Origin: Vibrio aerogenes
GTDB lineage: Bacteria > Pseudomonadota > Gammaproteobacteria > Enterobacterales > Vibrionaceae
Direction of reading: 5' to 3'
DNA: 64,000 nt
Assembly (NCBI RefSeq): GCF_024346755.1
Contig: NZ_AP024862.1
Location: forward strand, 1,240,001 to 1,304,000
Both the position numbers and the translations under genes were made by a program. This document shows, piece after piece, positions 55,048 to 64,000 of this stretch. Every line of letters starts with the position of its first letter. The stretch's first letter is position 1. The notes beneath the pieces were generated by a model. It worked only from the letters and a program-made list of their open reading frames with translations. It was not told where the DNA came from and ran no database searches.

Positions 55048-55752
55048 TCAGCTAAAGAGTTGCATATTTAACCAAAACCAATATCCGGCACCTGAGAGAA
55101 TCCCTCCGCCAATAAAGGCAAACAAAACCGGCCAGGCGGATCGTTTGCCTGCTTTCACGACCTGAACACTTTGCCCGGCTTCACTGACTTCATTTCTCTT
55201 CAGCGCGACCTGATAACAGGTCTCAAGACCATCAATATGCTCAAAGATGACATAGCCAATGGATTCAAAATCAGCTTTAACTGACGGATAATCAGTTTGC
55301 AGCAAATAGCTGATTCGCTGGCAATACTGCTCACATTGATACAAATATCTCAGCATCTCATAACCTGCTTTCAGATTCTGCAATTCAATCAATGCCTGTG
55401 CATTCGCCCAGCGTAACAAACGCTGTATCTGGCGTTCAGTTTCGTGAACGACTTCACCAATGTTAAGCATGCAGCTATACATAAACTCCAGCCCAAGGGC
55501 GTAGCCACGTAATCCATCAAGTTTTAGCAGAGCGATTGTATAGTAAGTGCTTACCGCCATATCAGCACCAACTTCCTGAGAGAGTTGCTCACATTCCTGC
55601 TTTACTTTCTCCCAGTTTGTTCCACCAGAAAATGGTGAACGCTCGCTATACACTTCTTTCTTAACAGACTGATAAAGTGCATGCCCGGCCAGCTCATCAT
55701 GTTCACTGGTTATCATAAATGATTTATTTTCAATAAAGATGCGTTGGGACAT
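55048..55752 (-). CDS. vasL: T6SS VasL-like protein, ImpA N-terminal domain, short form
   Basis: About 234 residues. The first 100 resemble the ImpA N-terminal domain (RSPFSGGTNWEKVKQECEQL, GADMAVSTYYTIALLKLDGLRGYALGLE), a helical middle follows, and a single membrane helix near the end (WPVLFAFIGGGILSGAGYWFW) leaves only about six residues after it. V. cholerae VasL (VCA0121) is, as I recall, roughly twice as long with a large C-terminal part after that helix; that part is absent here. Start uncertain: ATG 55752 (AGGGGAT very close) fits homologue ends best, ATG 55797 is also open. Last gene of the cluster. Confidence 0.7.
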   Translation of the reverse strand: MSQRIFIENKSFMITSEHDELAGHALYQSVKKEVYSERSPFSGGTNWEKVKQECEQLSQEVGADMAVSTYYTIALLKLDGLRGYALGLEFMYSCMLNIGEVVHETERQIQRLLRWANAQALIELQNLKAGYEMLRYLYQCEQYCQRISYLLQTDYPSVKADFESIGYVIFEHIDGLETCYQVALKRNEVSEAGQSVQVVKAGKRSAWPVLFAFIGGGILSGAGYWFWLNMQLFS

Positions 55753-55825
55753 ATCCCCTGCGACCCCTGAATAAAGGGAGCGCCAGAAGCGCTCCATAAA
55801 ACTAACTGCGGTTAAGCTTCTATAT

Positions 55826-58800
55826 CTAATACAGATTTGCAGAAAGTTTGAATGATTTAAACAATCTCTGTGTAAACGGATTCACATCATCTTCAGAATT
55901 AATCCGGTAAATCATATCACCATGATCAACACGGAAGCGGTAATCAACCGATGTTGAACTTGCGGCAATCACATCACCAAAGTCAAGCAATCTGAAGAAT
56001 GCCCATGGCCCCTGAATCACAATACTTCGTGGTGAAAGATTCGATTTAGCCGGAATCAAAGTGATCTTCGATATGGCTGAATCCCGCAAAGTATTCGGCC
56101 AAATCAGTTCAGCATTTTCTCTCGAACCATGGCTGTATGTCAGGAACTGTCCATCAACATTCAGTACACTTCTGCGTTTGTTACTGGTTAAACGTAACGG
56201 CTCAACCGAGAAACTGACATCAAGAATCCCTTTCCGGTTAAAGAAGGCTTCCCGGATTTGTTTCGCCTGTTTCAGCTGTTCAAGCACTGAATTTTTAACC
56301 ACGCCCTGAGAACCTTCACTTTCACTACCCAGAACACTCTTCTCATCAATAAATATCTTGAGCTGATTCTGATAGAAACTATCCAGAATACCATTTGGGG
56401 CGAAGAATGATTCAAAGTCCGCCAGAGATGCGTCTTTCTTGGAAGCGGGATTAAACGGATAACGGTTCGCCAGCTTTTCTTCAAACACCCGGTAAACATC
56501 ATTATGCCAGCGCACTTCAAGATACTTAATCGCTTCCTGTTTTATCACATGCCAGCTTTCATCAGAAAGTTTGGTTAAGATACGATCCAGTGGTGTTGGC
56601 AGGCCTGATGCAATTCGTCTCAGTGTATAAATCGGATCGGCATTTACCAGCTTCATCCGGGACTTAGTCGCGTTCAGCGCAGCCATCCCTTCATCAGGAG
56701 ATGCCTGAATACCTTTCAAATAAAGTTTCAATTCATCCACAGCACCAATCACTTCATTAATGTAAGCCGGCTTATCTCCAACAGCTGTCAACATGCTGTT
56801 TAAGTCAGCAAATGGTGTGTCAATCGCTGCAGCCATCCGGTATTTCGGCTGTTTCAGTAATTCTTTCTGCGCTTCTTCATCTTTTGGCTGAATATCAAAC
56901 AGCTTTGTATTCTCTTCCAGAGTTCTCATCAAACGCTGAATAGGCTCAACACTGCTTGTTATATTTTCCAGCACTGAAACAGCATCGTTCATGTCGCTGA
57001 AATATTTCATATCGATCTCAGCCAGTGCTGCCCGCCAGGTTTTCGTGTAATCAGAAACGTATAACTCCCGGATTTGATCACGAAGTTTCTGTTTATCCGC
57101 TTCACTGAATTCAGCAGATTTACTCTGGCCCAGTACCCAGCTATCAATCAATGCCAGTTTTGAAACTGATTCAACCTGAGGAATGAAATATTCTTCAAAG
57201 CCTTTCTTGGTCAGCATTTGCGGAATATATAATCCGTCGCTGTTCACAACCCGCTCATCAAAAACCAGATCAAACACAGGACCAATCAGATTTCTCAGAT
57301 TAATATCCGGGCCAAGAATTGTTTGTGCATTCTGCTTCAGGTTACGGTAAACCCGCTGTCTGTTTGGCATTGTACTCAGTTCTGTCTGCACCTGAGCAAT
57401 TGTCTGATCATAAGGACGCAATACCTTATCCGCATTTTTGTCACCCTGAGCACGGGCTATCGCCAGATTGGTATGATCCATCGCATAATCTAAGTGGCCC
57501 AGCAGCTCTTCCTGAACCAGCCGTTTACCCGGAAACTCCTGCTGCCAGTATTTGCCGAAATAATCGAGCACCATGTCTTTATAGCGGCCGCTCTTATCCG
57601 TCATCATCCGGAAAACACGTAAAGCATCCAGCTTTTCTTCATCAGTTTGCGCCTGATTTAACTGAACAATGACATCAGAAATCAGAATCGGCAAAAACCG
57701 GGTTTCCAGCATATTCAGATAGGTACTTTCAACCATGGGTCCAATTGTATGGCCCTGATAAAGTCCCATATCCGCAAAATACTGTGATTTATTCCGGAAG
57801 AAACCAAACTCAAGCGTTGCTTCCCGGATTTTATTCAGCGAATCCAGCATGTCCTGCTGAGAGGCTTTATAAATATTTTTGGGCAGCTCATTCTTAAACT
57901 GATTGACCTTTGTCAGTACCGCATCCGAGTGATTCACGTTAGACAGATAATATTTTTGCCATGAACCAAACAGCAGTAAAGTCACAATCGAACAGGCGAC
58001 AGTCGACAGCATCAATAAACGACGCTTCTGCTTAATCACTTTTTTATTGTCTGATGCTAAACCCGATTCCGTATAAATGATTTTCGTAAATAGCTGATTG
58101 GTAAAATATACGGTTGAGTTCTTTGCTATCTGCGCTTTATTAATCGCATGCTCAAGCCCATAACGACGTGAGGCGGCATCATCAAACGCATTACTTGGCA
58201 CACCCTGCTGATACACCGATGTGAAATACACCCCACGAACAATCGCAGAGAGAGAGTACTGATCGTTCCCCAGCGCTTCCCGTAAGAACTGAGTCAGAAT
58301 ATCTTTTAACCCGGCAACCTGACGGCTGAAACTATAGATACCGTTTCTTTCATCCAGCTCCATCGGTGCAGAAGCAGAAACCGGCAGCATTTCATTCACC
58401 GTATCAACAAACTGTCCGTACTCATTTTCAAATTCAGCTAACCACTGATCGTCATCATCATCCGGCTTCAGCTGGAAGGTAAAGCCCAGGGCTTCTTCAC
58501 GCTGCTCTTTGGTAAAATTCTTAAAGAAGGGTTCAAATCCGTAGAGTAAATCCAGCTTGGTCAAAGCAATATAAACCGGTAACTGAATTGACATCGTTTC
58601 AACAATTTCACGCACCCGGGCGCGCAGAATACTTGCGTAAGCTTTACGCTCAGACGCTTTCACTGAAGCCAGATGAGACACATCCAGCGCTAAAACAATC
58701 CCGTTTAAAGGACGACGGTTCCGGGTACGTTCCAGCCATTCAACAAAATGCTTCCATAAACGGCGTTCCATCTCGCCATCTGTATCCGCATCACGATGGC

Positions 58801-59395
58801 CCTGAGTCAGTAACTCACCATCAGGGTCAATCACAACGGCTTTATCACCAATCCACCAGTCAAACGAGTATGGATTTTCACTTTTTTGTCCGGATGCTCT
58901 CATCACCGAGGTCATGGTGAAGTTCTGACCAGAACGGTTAATCAGACTGGTTTTACCTGCGTTCTCTAATCCAAGTACCAAATACCAGGGATGCGTATAC
59001 AGAAAATCCCGTTTATTGATATTCTTCCGCATATTCGCAATGACTTTATTGAGCTCAGCTTCCTGCTTCTCTTCAAGTAATTTGATTGGATCCTGACGAA
59101 AACGCTCTTCACGTTCCTGCTGCTCTTCATAACCCTGAAGCTTTTTCCACTGCCATACCCCCCAGATTGCGGCAACCAAAAGCCAGAATACAGTCGTGGC
59201 AACTGCCCGGTTTGTGACACTTTCAAGAGGTTTTGTATCATACAATGTCAGCCAAGGGCCTGCCCACCAGATAGCAACGTTGATTAAAATAAAACACAGG
59301 AACAGTAACATAGGCATGACAGCTAACATGCCTGGTTTTGGCTTCAGTTTTATTTTTTTCAGTAGAGCAAACACTTTTTTTAAGATGGATAACAT
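55826..59395 (-). CDS. tssM: T6SS inner-membrane core component TssM (VasK/IcmF)
   Basis: A 1189-residue protein. Membrane helices near 25-45 and 64-82, a cytoplasmic GTPase-like domain with an intact P-loop (GLENAGKTS, 142-150), a third helix near 455-475, then a long periplasmic region ending in the beta-rich C-terminal domain that contacts TssJ. It is part of the TssJLM membrane complex that anchors the type VI machine. Length and domain order are normal. It begins 18 bases after tssA with AAGGA upstream. Confidence 0.95.
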   Translation of the reverse strand: MLSILKKVFALLKKIKLKPKPGMLAVMPMLLFLCFILINVAIWWAGPWLTLYDTKPLESVTNRAVATTVFWLLVAAIWGVWQWKKLQGYEEQQEREERFRQDPIKLLEEKQEAELNKVIANMRKNINKRDFLYTHPWYLVLGLENAGKTSLINRSGQNFTMTSVMRASGQKSENPYSFDWWIGDKAVVIDPDGELLTQGHRDADTDGEMERRLWKHFVEWLERTRNRRPLNGIVLALDVSHLASVKASERKAYASILRARVREIVETMSIQLPVYIALTKLDLLYGFEPFFKNFTKEQREEALGFTFQLKPDDDDDQWLAEFENEYGQFVDTVNEMLPVSASAPMELDERNGIYSFSRQVAGLKDILTQFLREALGNDQYSLSAIVRGVYFTSVYQQGVPSNAFDDAASRRYGLEHAINKAQIAKNSTVYFTNQLFTKIIYTESGLASDNKKVIKQKRRLLMLSTVACSIVTLLLFGSWQKYYLSNVNHSDAVLTKVNQFKNELPKNIYKASQQDMLDSLNKIREATLEFGFFRNKSQYFADMGLYQGHTIGPMVESTYLNMLETRFLPILISDVIVQLNQAQTDEEKLDALRVFRMMTDKSGRYKDMVLDYFGKYWQQEFPGKRLVQEELLGHLDYAMDHTNLAIARAQGDKNADKVLRPYDQTIAQVQTELSTMPNRQRVYRNLKQNAQTILGPDINLRNLIGPVFDLVFDERVVNSDGLYIPQMLTKKGFEEYFIPQVESVSKLALIDSWVLGQSKSAEFSEADKQKLRDQIRELYVSDYTKTWRAALAEIDMKYFSDMNDAVSVLENITSSVEPIQRLMRTLEENTKLFDIQPKDEEAQKELLKQPKYRMAAAIDTPFADLNSMLTAVGDKPAYINEVIGAVDELKLYLKGIQASPDEGMAALNATKSRMKLVNADPIYTLRRIASGLPTPLDRILTKLSDESWHVIKQEAIKYLEVRWHNDVYRVFEEKLANRYPFNPASKKDASLADFESFFAPNGILDSFYQNQLKIFIDEKSVLGSESEGSQGVVKNSVLEQLKQAKQIREAFFNRKGILDVSFSVEPLRLTSNKRRSVLNVDGQFLTYSHGSRENAELIWPNTLRDSAISKITLIPAKSNLSPRSIVIQGPWAFFRLLDFGDVIAASSTSVDYRFRVDHGDMIYRINSEDDVNPFTQRLFKSFKLSANLY

Positions 59396-59413
59396 GGAAT
59401 AATTGTCCTTCGC

Positions 59414-60841
59414 TTATTCTGACGTTGAATATTTTTCTAGTCGTTGCATGAGAGAGGGCTCCCAATCTGAGACACTCGCTGCATTCACCTGACGGTATAA
59501 TGTGAAATACTGCTCTTGCGCCATCGCAGAAAAACCATACTCTTCAAGTAAATCCGCCGATAGCAATCGCCAGTAAAATTTGTCGCGTGGTTCAACTGAA
59601 CTTTCAAGACCCTGATTAATCATAGAAAGAGCAACAGCAATACCAGCTTCTTTGGCCAAAGTGAACGCTTCCTTACGTTTTTCCTGCCACCCTCCGGTCG
59701 CGGCAACGACAGGAGATGAAGCCTGCTCATCTTCCTCATCAAGCCAGGAAAGAACGTCGGCAGTCACAAATGGCTGCCCACCTTTGAATTTCAGTTCTTT
59801 TAACGCAGGCAGACGTTCAAGAAACATCTGTGTCTCTTCTTTAATCGCTTTGCACCAAACCGGCTTCTCTAATTCTTCTGCGATCCGGTAGCTCATCAGC
59901 TGTCCTTCAAACCAATAAGGCGCGACAGTCAGACTCTGCTCTACCTTTCGCCACAATGCCATATCCGGACTACGCATTAAATCCTGATAATCTTTGACCC
60001 GATCTTGCTGCATTGGTCTTAGCATGGTTTCATTATCAGAGTTGTGATCAGGCACTGAGTGAATGCCGGACCACACAGCATAACGGCGAACCCGGACAGA
60101 CAGAGCAATCCCTTCTCCATTTTCACCAAGAAAATCTGATACTTTAAATAAAGTCTGCTTTGTCGCCTTATCACTAGAACTGTCAACGGACAATGCAGGC
60201 GCTGCCGTCACAGTCGCAGATGACTCAGTTACATTCTGAGACTGAGACGAACCGGTATCTGACGCCTGCTGCTCAACACGCTGCCTTTCTTCAGCAAGAC
60301 GCATTTTCGTCCGGACCGTTTTTAACAGATCATCAGAAGCATCATTGCTGATCTCTTTTTCTTCAACGGCAGTGCTGAATAACGCCAGCGCATTTTCCAG
60401 ATCGCTCATGAGTTCGCCGGTGAAACGTTCAAATTCCTGCTTTTCAATAATCAGGTTGAACCGTTGGATAATCTGCCCGAAAAACTTCTGGCGCGGGAGT
60501 TTACCCCGTTGTCCCGGCGCCGGAAAGCTTTCTTCCCAATACAGGGAAATAAAGTCAGCCAGAATAAACAGTGACATATTAAACCGGGCAGGAATGACTT
60601 CGTGGTGCAAACACTGGAGTAAATAGACCAGTAACTTGATATCTTTGGATTTTTCTTTGAGCAGCTTCAGGACACTATGTTCCACCTCGTCCCACTGGAC
60701 ACTCGCATGCGACAAAGAACCAACTTTCATCATCTGGTCTTCGACAAAATCAAATAAAGAATCATCAAGTAACCGTTCACCTACCGGATTCTCATCACTG
60801 ATAGGTGAAGCAACACATTGGCGATATTCAGAAAGTTCCAT
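59414..60841 (-). CDS. tssA: T6SS TssA-family protein (VasJ)
   Basis: A 475-residue protein with the ImpA N-terminal domain (SPISDENPVGERLLDDSLFDFVEDQMMKVG, then FNMSLFILADFISLYWEESFPAPGQRGKLPRQKFFG), a variable Gln/Ser/Thr-rich linker around 205-245, and the VCA0119-type C-terminal domain. TssA proteins organise baseplate and tail-sheath polymerisation. The ATG at 60841 is just inside the end of vasI; the longer frame begins with TTG at 60862. VasJ in V. cholerae has the same place. Confidence 0.9.
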   Translation of the reverse strand: MELSEYRQCVASPISDENPVGERLLDDSLFDFVEDQMMKVGSLSHASVQWDEVEHSVLKLLKEKSKDIKLLVYLLQCLHHEVIPARFNMSLFILADFISLYWEESFPAPGQRGKLPRQKFFGQIIQRFNLIIEKQEFERFTGELMSDLENALALFSTAVEEKEISNDASDDLLKTVRTKMRLAEERQRVEQQASDTGSSQSQNVTESSATVTAAPALSVDSSSDKATKQTLFKVSDFLGENGEGIALSVRVRRYAVWSGIHSVPDHNSDNETMLRPMQQDRVKDYQDLMRSPDMALWRKVEQSLTVAPYWFEGQLMSYRIAEELEKPVWCKAIKEETQMFLERLPALKELKFKGGQPFVTADVLSWLDEEDEQASSPVVAATGGWQEKRKEAFTLAKEAGIAVALSMINQGLESSVEPRDKFYWRLLSADLLEEYGFSAMAQEQYFTLYRQVNAASVSDWEPSLMQRLEKYSTSE

Positions 60842-60849
60842 GCTTATTC

Positions 60850-61530
60850 TTACCACCCACAACGTTTTCTTAACGGTTTTAGTGCCTGTTTCAATTCATG
60901 TGTATCGAAAGACAAACCGTCCACTTTAACCGCATTCGATCGCAGAGCAATGCTGCTTTGCGATGCTATTTTTCTCATCAGGCTGATCGCGGGCATCCCC
61001 CGGCCGGAGGACAGTAACAGCCCGGCATCATCACTCCGCCAATATTGAGTCGTACCATGGACACTGACTTTCACTCTGGCTTCAGGAATTGCTTCCGGAA
61101 GCGCCAGATCAATCCGGCTGATTTTATCAATACAACTCATCATTAATACGGCTTTTTGATCTTTACTGAAGCGACCCTGATCATTCAAAGCCAACAGTGT
61201 TAACCATGCATTCCCATGTTCATCTTCGGTTCCCTGAACCGTCAGATTCATCATGCTTCCATCTTGTGTTTTTGCCGCTGATTCCATAGCACGAATCCAA
61301 CCAACGGATGCCTGGTTATGTTCAACAATCTTTGGAATATGCATCAGCGGTGTATCAAATACGCGGTCAAAGCAGCGCAGCCGGTCTAAACGCTCCGTGA
61401 CGTCACGACATTGCTTTGCTTTTTCAATCAATAGTTTTGAATCTGATTCAGGTGCATCTTGCGCATGAACCAAAGCAGTGTGTATCAACAGAATCAAGCT
61501 AATAAATAAGCTGGATACTCTTAATTTCAT
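60850..61530 (-). CDS. vasI: T6SS-associated protein VasI
   Basis: A 226-residue protein with an N-terminal signal peptide ([20 protein letters not shown], cleaved near VHA-QD) and a periplasmic body containing KQCRDVTERLDRLRCFDRVF, a typical start of the VCA0118/VasI family, and a C-terminal GRGMPAISLMRKIASQ stretch. Its role is accessory and not well defined. ATGA overlap with vasH shows coupling. Confidence 0.88.
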   Translation of the reverse strand: MKLRVSSLFISLILLIHTALVHAQDAPESDSKLLIEKAKQCRDVTERLDRLRCFDRVFDTPLMHIPKIVEHNQASVGWIRAMESAAKTQDGSMMNLTVQGTEDEHGNAWLTLLALNDQGRFSKDQKAVLMMSCIDKISRIDLALPEAIPEARVKVSVHGTTQYWRSDDAGLLLSSGRGMPAISLMRKIASQSSIALRSNAVKVDGLSFDTHELKQALKPLRKRCGW

Positions 61531-63062
61531 GGCGATTTAATCTCCAACTTTTGACATTTGTAAGCCAAAGTTCGTTTTGGAATTCCAAGGCTTTCAGCGG
61601 CTTTTGTACGGTCTCCGGAAAAAAGTCGTAACCGCTCCCGGATAATTTTCGATTCAAAATCCTGTAGTGCCTGCTTCAAATCTTTAATGACAGTACATGA
61701 TTCAGGTTCTTCAACGGAAAGAAGATTAAGCTCTTCTCTGGGAAGAATCCGGTGAATCAGACTGTTTGCTAAAACTTCCTGATCATCCTGAGTCTGCGCA
61801 CATCCGAATTCAACCAGATGTTTCAACTCACGTACATTCCCGTTAAAGTTATGCTGCTTCAGACAGTCAACCGTTTTGTAATTCAGTCCGCGGACATGTG
61901 TCCCGTGAACCTGATTATAAATTGCAACAAAGTGATCACTGAGTAATTCAATATCTTCGATCCGATCCACCAAGCGTGGAACCAGTAACGGATACTGAAA
62001 CAAACGATAATAAAGATCCTGACGAAAAGACTTCTGATGTACCTGATTTTGCAAATTCACATGGGTTGCTGAAACCAGACGAAAATCAGAAGCATACTCT
62101 TCTTTCCCGCCGATGGGCCGGTACTGATGAGTTTCCAGCACCCGAAGCAGCTTCGCCTGCAACACGAGCGGCATATCTCCGATTTCGTCCAGAAATAAAG
62201 TACCGCCATCAGCCTGTTCAATCAGTCCCTGCTTGTCTGTATCCGCTCCGGAAAAAGCACCTTTGCAATAGCCAAACAACTCACTCTCAAGCAAATTTTC
62301 CGGAATCGCGGCACAATTAATCGCAACAAACGGTTTTCCTGCACGGGGAGAGAAATCATGAATTGCCTGAGCAACTAATTCTTTTCCCGTTCCGGTTTCT
62401 CCCTGAACCATCACAGACAACCGGGAACCAGCAGCACTGATGATCTGCTCTCTCAGCTTCTTCATTGCTTCACTGCAGCCAACCAGTGTCCGGGAAAGTT
62501 CATTCACCATTTGGCGTTGCTGGTTATTTCGCTCTACATCAGATAAAGATTCCCGCAGATTACGTTGGGTAAACTCTTCTTGCTGCATGTCGATCAACAA
62601 TGACCTTTGCTGACTGAAAACCTGCTTATAACGATGAAATGTTTCATCGGTAAATGTGTCGTGTATTTTGTCCGCATTGCCGACAACAAACAGAACGGCT
62701 CTGACAGACTGGTGACTGACCGGAAGTGGTTCAACTCTCGCTGCAGAAAACATGCTCATGGATTCAGTCAACTGACAAAAATCACGATTCTGCTGCCAGA
62801 ACACCAACTCTTCTGACGAAATTTCCATCGGTTTTCCGGACTGCAGAACATGCGCAAACGGACAATCAAAGTCAGTCACAGACCAGGTTTTATTCAGTGA
62901 TTGCAGATGGGGCACCAGCGTGCGCCCATCTGCACTCAGGAAGAGAACTAAACAAGTCTCAAGCTCCAACTCATGCTTTACAGTCTCAGCAAAAAGCTGT
63001 GCTAATTGCTGTGGCTCTCTGATTCCAATTAAATCAGTGGCATAAGTTAACCAGCGACTCAT
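61527..63062 (-). CDS. vasH: sigma-54 activator of T6SS (VasH)
   Basis: A 511-residue enhancer-binding protein: N-terminal GAF-like sensor (about 10-150), a coiled linker, a central AAA+ domain with Walker A GETGTGKE (221-228), the sigma-54 contact loop GAFSGAD (268-274; Ser in place of the usual Thr) and Walker [13 protein letters not shown], and a C-terminal Fis-type HTH ([22 protein letters not shown]). In V. cholerae VasH drives hcp and vgrG operons with RpoN. Start at ATG 63062, next to clpV's stop, rather than the upstream TTG at 63104. Confidence 0.93.
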   Translation of the reverse strand: MSRWLTYATDLIGIREPQQLAQLFAETVKHELELETCLVLFLSADGRTLVPHLQSLNKTWSVTDFDCPFAHVLQSGKPMEISSEELVFWQQNRDFCQLTESMSMFSAARVEPLPVSHQSVRAVLFVVGNADKIHDTFTDETFHRYKQVFSQQRSLLIDMQQEEFTQRNLRESLSDVERNNQQRQMVNELSRTLVGCSEAMKKLREQIISAAGSRLSVMVQGETGTGKELVAQAIHDFSPRAGKPFVAINCAAIPENLLESELFGYCKGAFSGADTDKQGLIEQADGGTLFLDEIGDMPLVLQAKLLRVLETHQYRPIGGKEEYASDFRLVSATHVNLQNQVHQKSFRQDLYYRLFQYPLLVPRLVDRIEDIELLSDHFVAIYNQVHGTHVRGLNYKTVDCLKQHNFNGNVRELKHLVEFGCAQTQDDQEVLANSLIHRILPREELNLLSVEEPESCTVIKDLKQALQDFESKIIRERLRLFSGDRTKAAESLGIPKRTLAYKCQKLEIKSP

Positions 63063-63063
63063 T

Positions 63064-64000
63064 TTATTCAACCTCTCCGATAAACTCACCGTCTTCTGCA
63101 CCAAGATATACGCGGTTCACATCCGCTCTTTCTGCCAGCTTATTCAGTAAAGCCAGAGAAACAGGTGGCAATAGTTGCCCTTCGATTATCGCTTCAAGCA
63201 TCCTCGCACCATTTTCGGAGCGCGTCGCCCGGTTAAGAATCTCTTCAATCAAAGAATCATCAATCTCAACTTCAGCGGAATAACGCTCTTTAAACAGATT
63301 CTCAAGACGTTTGAGTTTCGCCTGAACAATTTCAGCAAGTACTTCTTTCTTCAACGGCAAATAAGGAATCACTTCCATACGGGCCAACAGTGCTGGTTTA
63401 AAGAAATCCGCCAGTTCAGGGTATAGCCTTTCACTGATTAGCTTTGGTTCATCTGCATAGTCAACAATCGTTTGATAACCCAGATTGGATGTCAGGAAGA
63501 AGACGACATTTTTACAGTCAATCACCCGGCCTTCACCATCGGCAATTTCACCTTTATCGAAGCCCTGATAGAAAATGTTTAATACTTCAGGGTGTGCTTT
63601 TTCGACTTCATCGAGCAATACAACTGAGTAAGGCATTTTACGGATTGCTTCTGTCAGCACACCGCCTTCACCATAACCAACATATCCTGGCGGAGAACCG
63701 ATTAAGCGGGAAACCGTATGTTTTTCCTGATATTCAGACATGTTGATCGTCGTCAGGAATTGTTGTCCACCATAAAGTTGCTCAGCCAACTGAATAACCG
63801 TTTCGGTTTTACCAACACCACTTGGACCAACAAGCAGGAAAGCCCCTTTTGGACGACCAGGGCGGCGCAGATCAGCTCTGGCAGTCAGCAGGTGGCGGTG
63901 CACCCGCTCAATCGCCATGTCCTGACCTTTGATCGTTTCGCCTAAGATGGAAGTCAGGTTGGTGATTTTATGCAGTTCATCTGTATTCATCTGATCAACC
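63064..64000 (-). CDS. clpV: T6SS ATPase ClpV, C-terminal part (continues beyond window)
   Basis: The final 312 codons of ClpV (TssH). The frame is open to the window edge, reading VDQMNTDELHK before the first ATG. The second AAA+ module is present: Walker A VGPSGVGKTE, pore-loop stretch YVGYGEGG, Walker B VVLLDEVEKAH, sensor motif FFLTSNLG, and the small C-terminal domain with RSENGARMLEAIIEG. ClpV disassembles the contracted TssB/TssC sheath. It ends one base before vasH's ATG. Confidence 0.95.
   Translation of the reverse strand, partial: VDQMNTDELHKITNLTSILGETIKGQDMAIERVHRHLLTARADLRRPGRPKGAFLLVGPSGVGKTETVIQLAEQLYGGQQFLTTINMSEYQEKHTVSRLIGSPPGYVGYGEGGVLTEAIRKMPYSVVLLDEVEKAHPEVLNIFYQGFDKGEIADGEGRVIDCKNVVFFLTSNLGYQTIVDYADEPKLISERLYPELADFFKPALLARMEVIPYLPLKKEVLAEIVQAKLKRLENLFKERYSAEVEIDDSLIEEILNRATRSENGARMLEAIIEGQLLPPVSLALLNKLAERADVNRVYLGAEDGEFIGEVE

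Overview
The window looks like a chromosomal segment of a Vibrio species. The main evidence is the 3' part of a type VI secretion cluster in the V. cholerae order (clpV-vasH-vasI-vasJ-vasK-vasL), siderophore genes of the vibriobactin/anguibactin type, two chemoreceptors, an NrtR/pncB pair and a Wza/Wzc-type polysaccharide locus with a Vibrio layout. Secreted pectate lyase and PI-PLC-like proteins and two NRPS loci suggest an environmental, possibly plant- or sediment-associated vibrio, but the species cannot be fixed from sequence alone. No rRNA, tRNA, CRISPR array, prophage or complete insertion sequence was seen.

Layout. 1-8.2 kb: an exopolysaccharide operon on the minus strand (UndP-sugar phosphotransferase, outer-membrane barrel, Wza-like, Wzc-like with a dead kinase domain, Wzx-like, Wzy-like, glycosyltransferase cut by the window edge). 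8.2-13.7 kb: two methyl-accepting chemotaxis proteins around a small EF-hand protein. 13.8-16.7 kb: GNAT, VOC, zinc-ribbon and membrane proteins. 16.8-25.1 kb: a siderophore block, minus strand isochorismatase/ArCP, ViuB-like reductase and a Cy-Cy-A-(dead carrier) NRPS behind a Fur-box-like site, with a divergent MATE pump. 25.3-38.4 kb: mixed accessory and housekeeping genes (pectate lyase, YwqG-like protein, crystallin-like protein, lipoprotein, MarC, PI-PLC-like, AcpH, TyrP-like, periplasmic binding protein, EmrAB pump) ending in decayed genes. 39-41.1 kb: a PTS-EIIC/EAL fusion. 41.2-49.2 kb: one large orphan NRPS (C-A-T-C-A-T-C-T, predicted Val and Leu, no thioesterase) with a cysteine-containing 53-aa ORF and a CI-type repressor gene upstream. 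50.9-55 kb: a diguanylate cyclase, then nrtR and pncB. 55-64 kb: the type VI cluster.

How genes work together. The first seven genes overlap or nearly abut and form one assembly line: lipid-linked sugar initiation, flipping, polymerisation, length control and export. The siderophore genes would load an aryl acid on the ArCP, condense and cyclise it with a Cys-like residue, and later release iron by the ViuB-type protein. NrtR probably represses pncB through a palindrome inside the pncB promoter. Two TyrR-like boxes precede the tyrosine transporter gene. Three c-di-GMP-linked or surface-behaviour modules (polysaccharide, EAL, GGDEF) coexist with two chemoreceptors.

Unexplained structure. A dispersed repeat family has two full copies (23425-23690, 38606-38870) and three fragments. 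Its terminal inverted repeats and a central core are conserved, but its two long internal stems differ completely in sequence between copies while staying self-complementary. Two short ORFs with strong ribosome-binding sites (31631-31747 and 49653-49814, both minus) are also worth attention. Start sites were moved from upstream TTG/GTG codons to later codons where the ribosome-binding site supports it.
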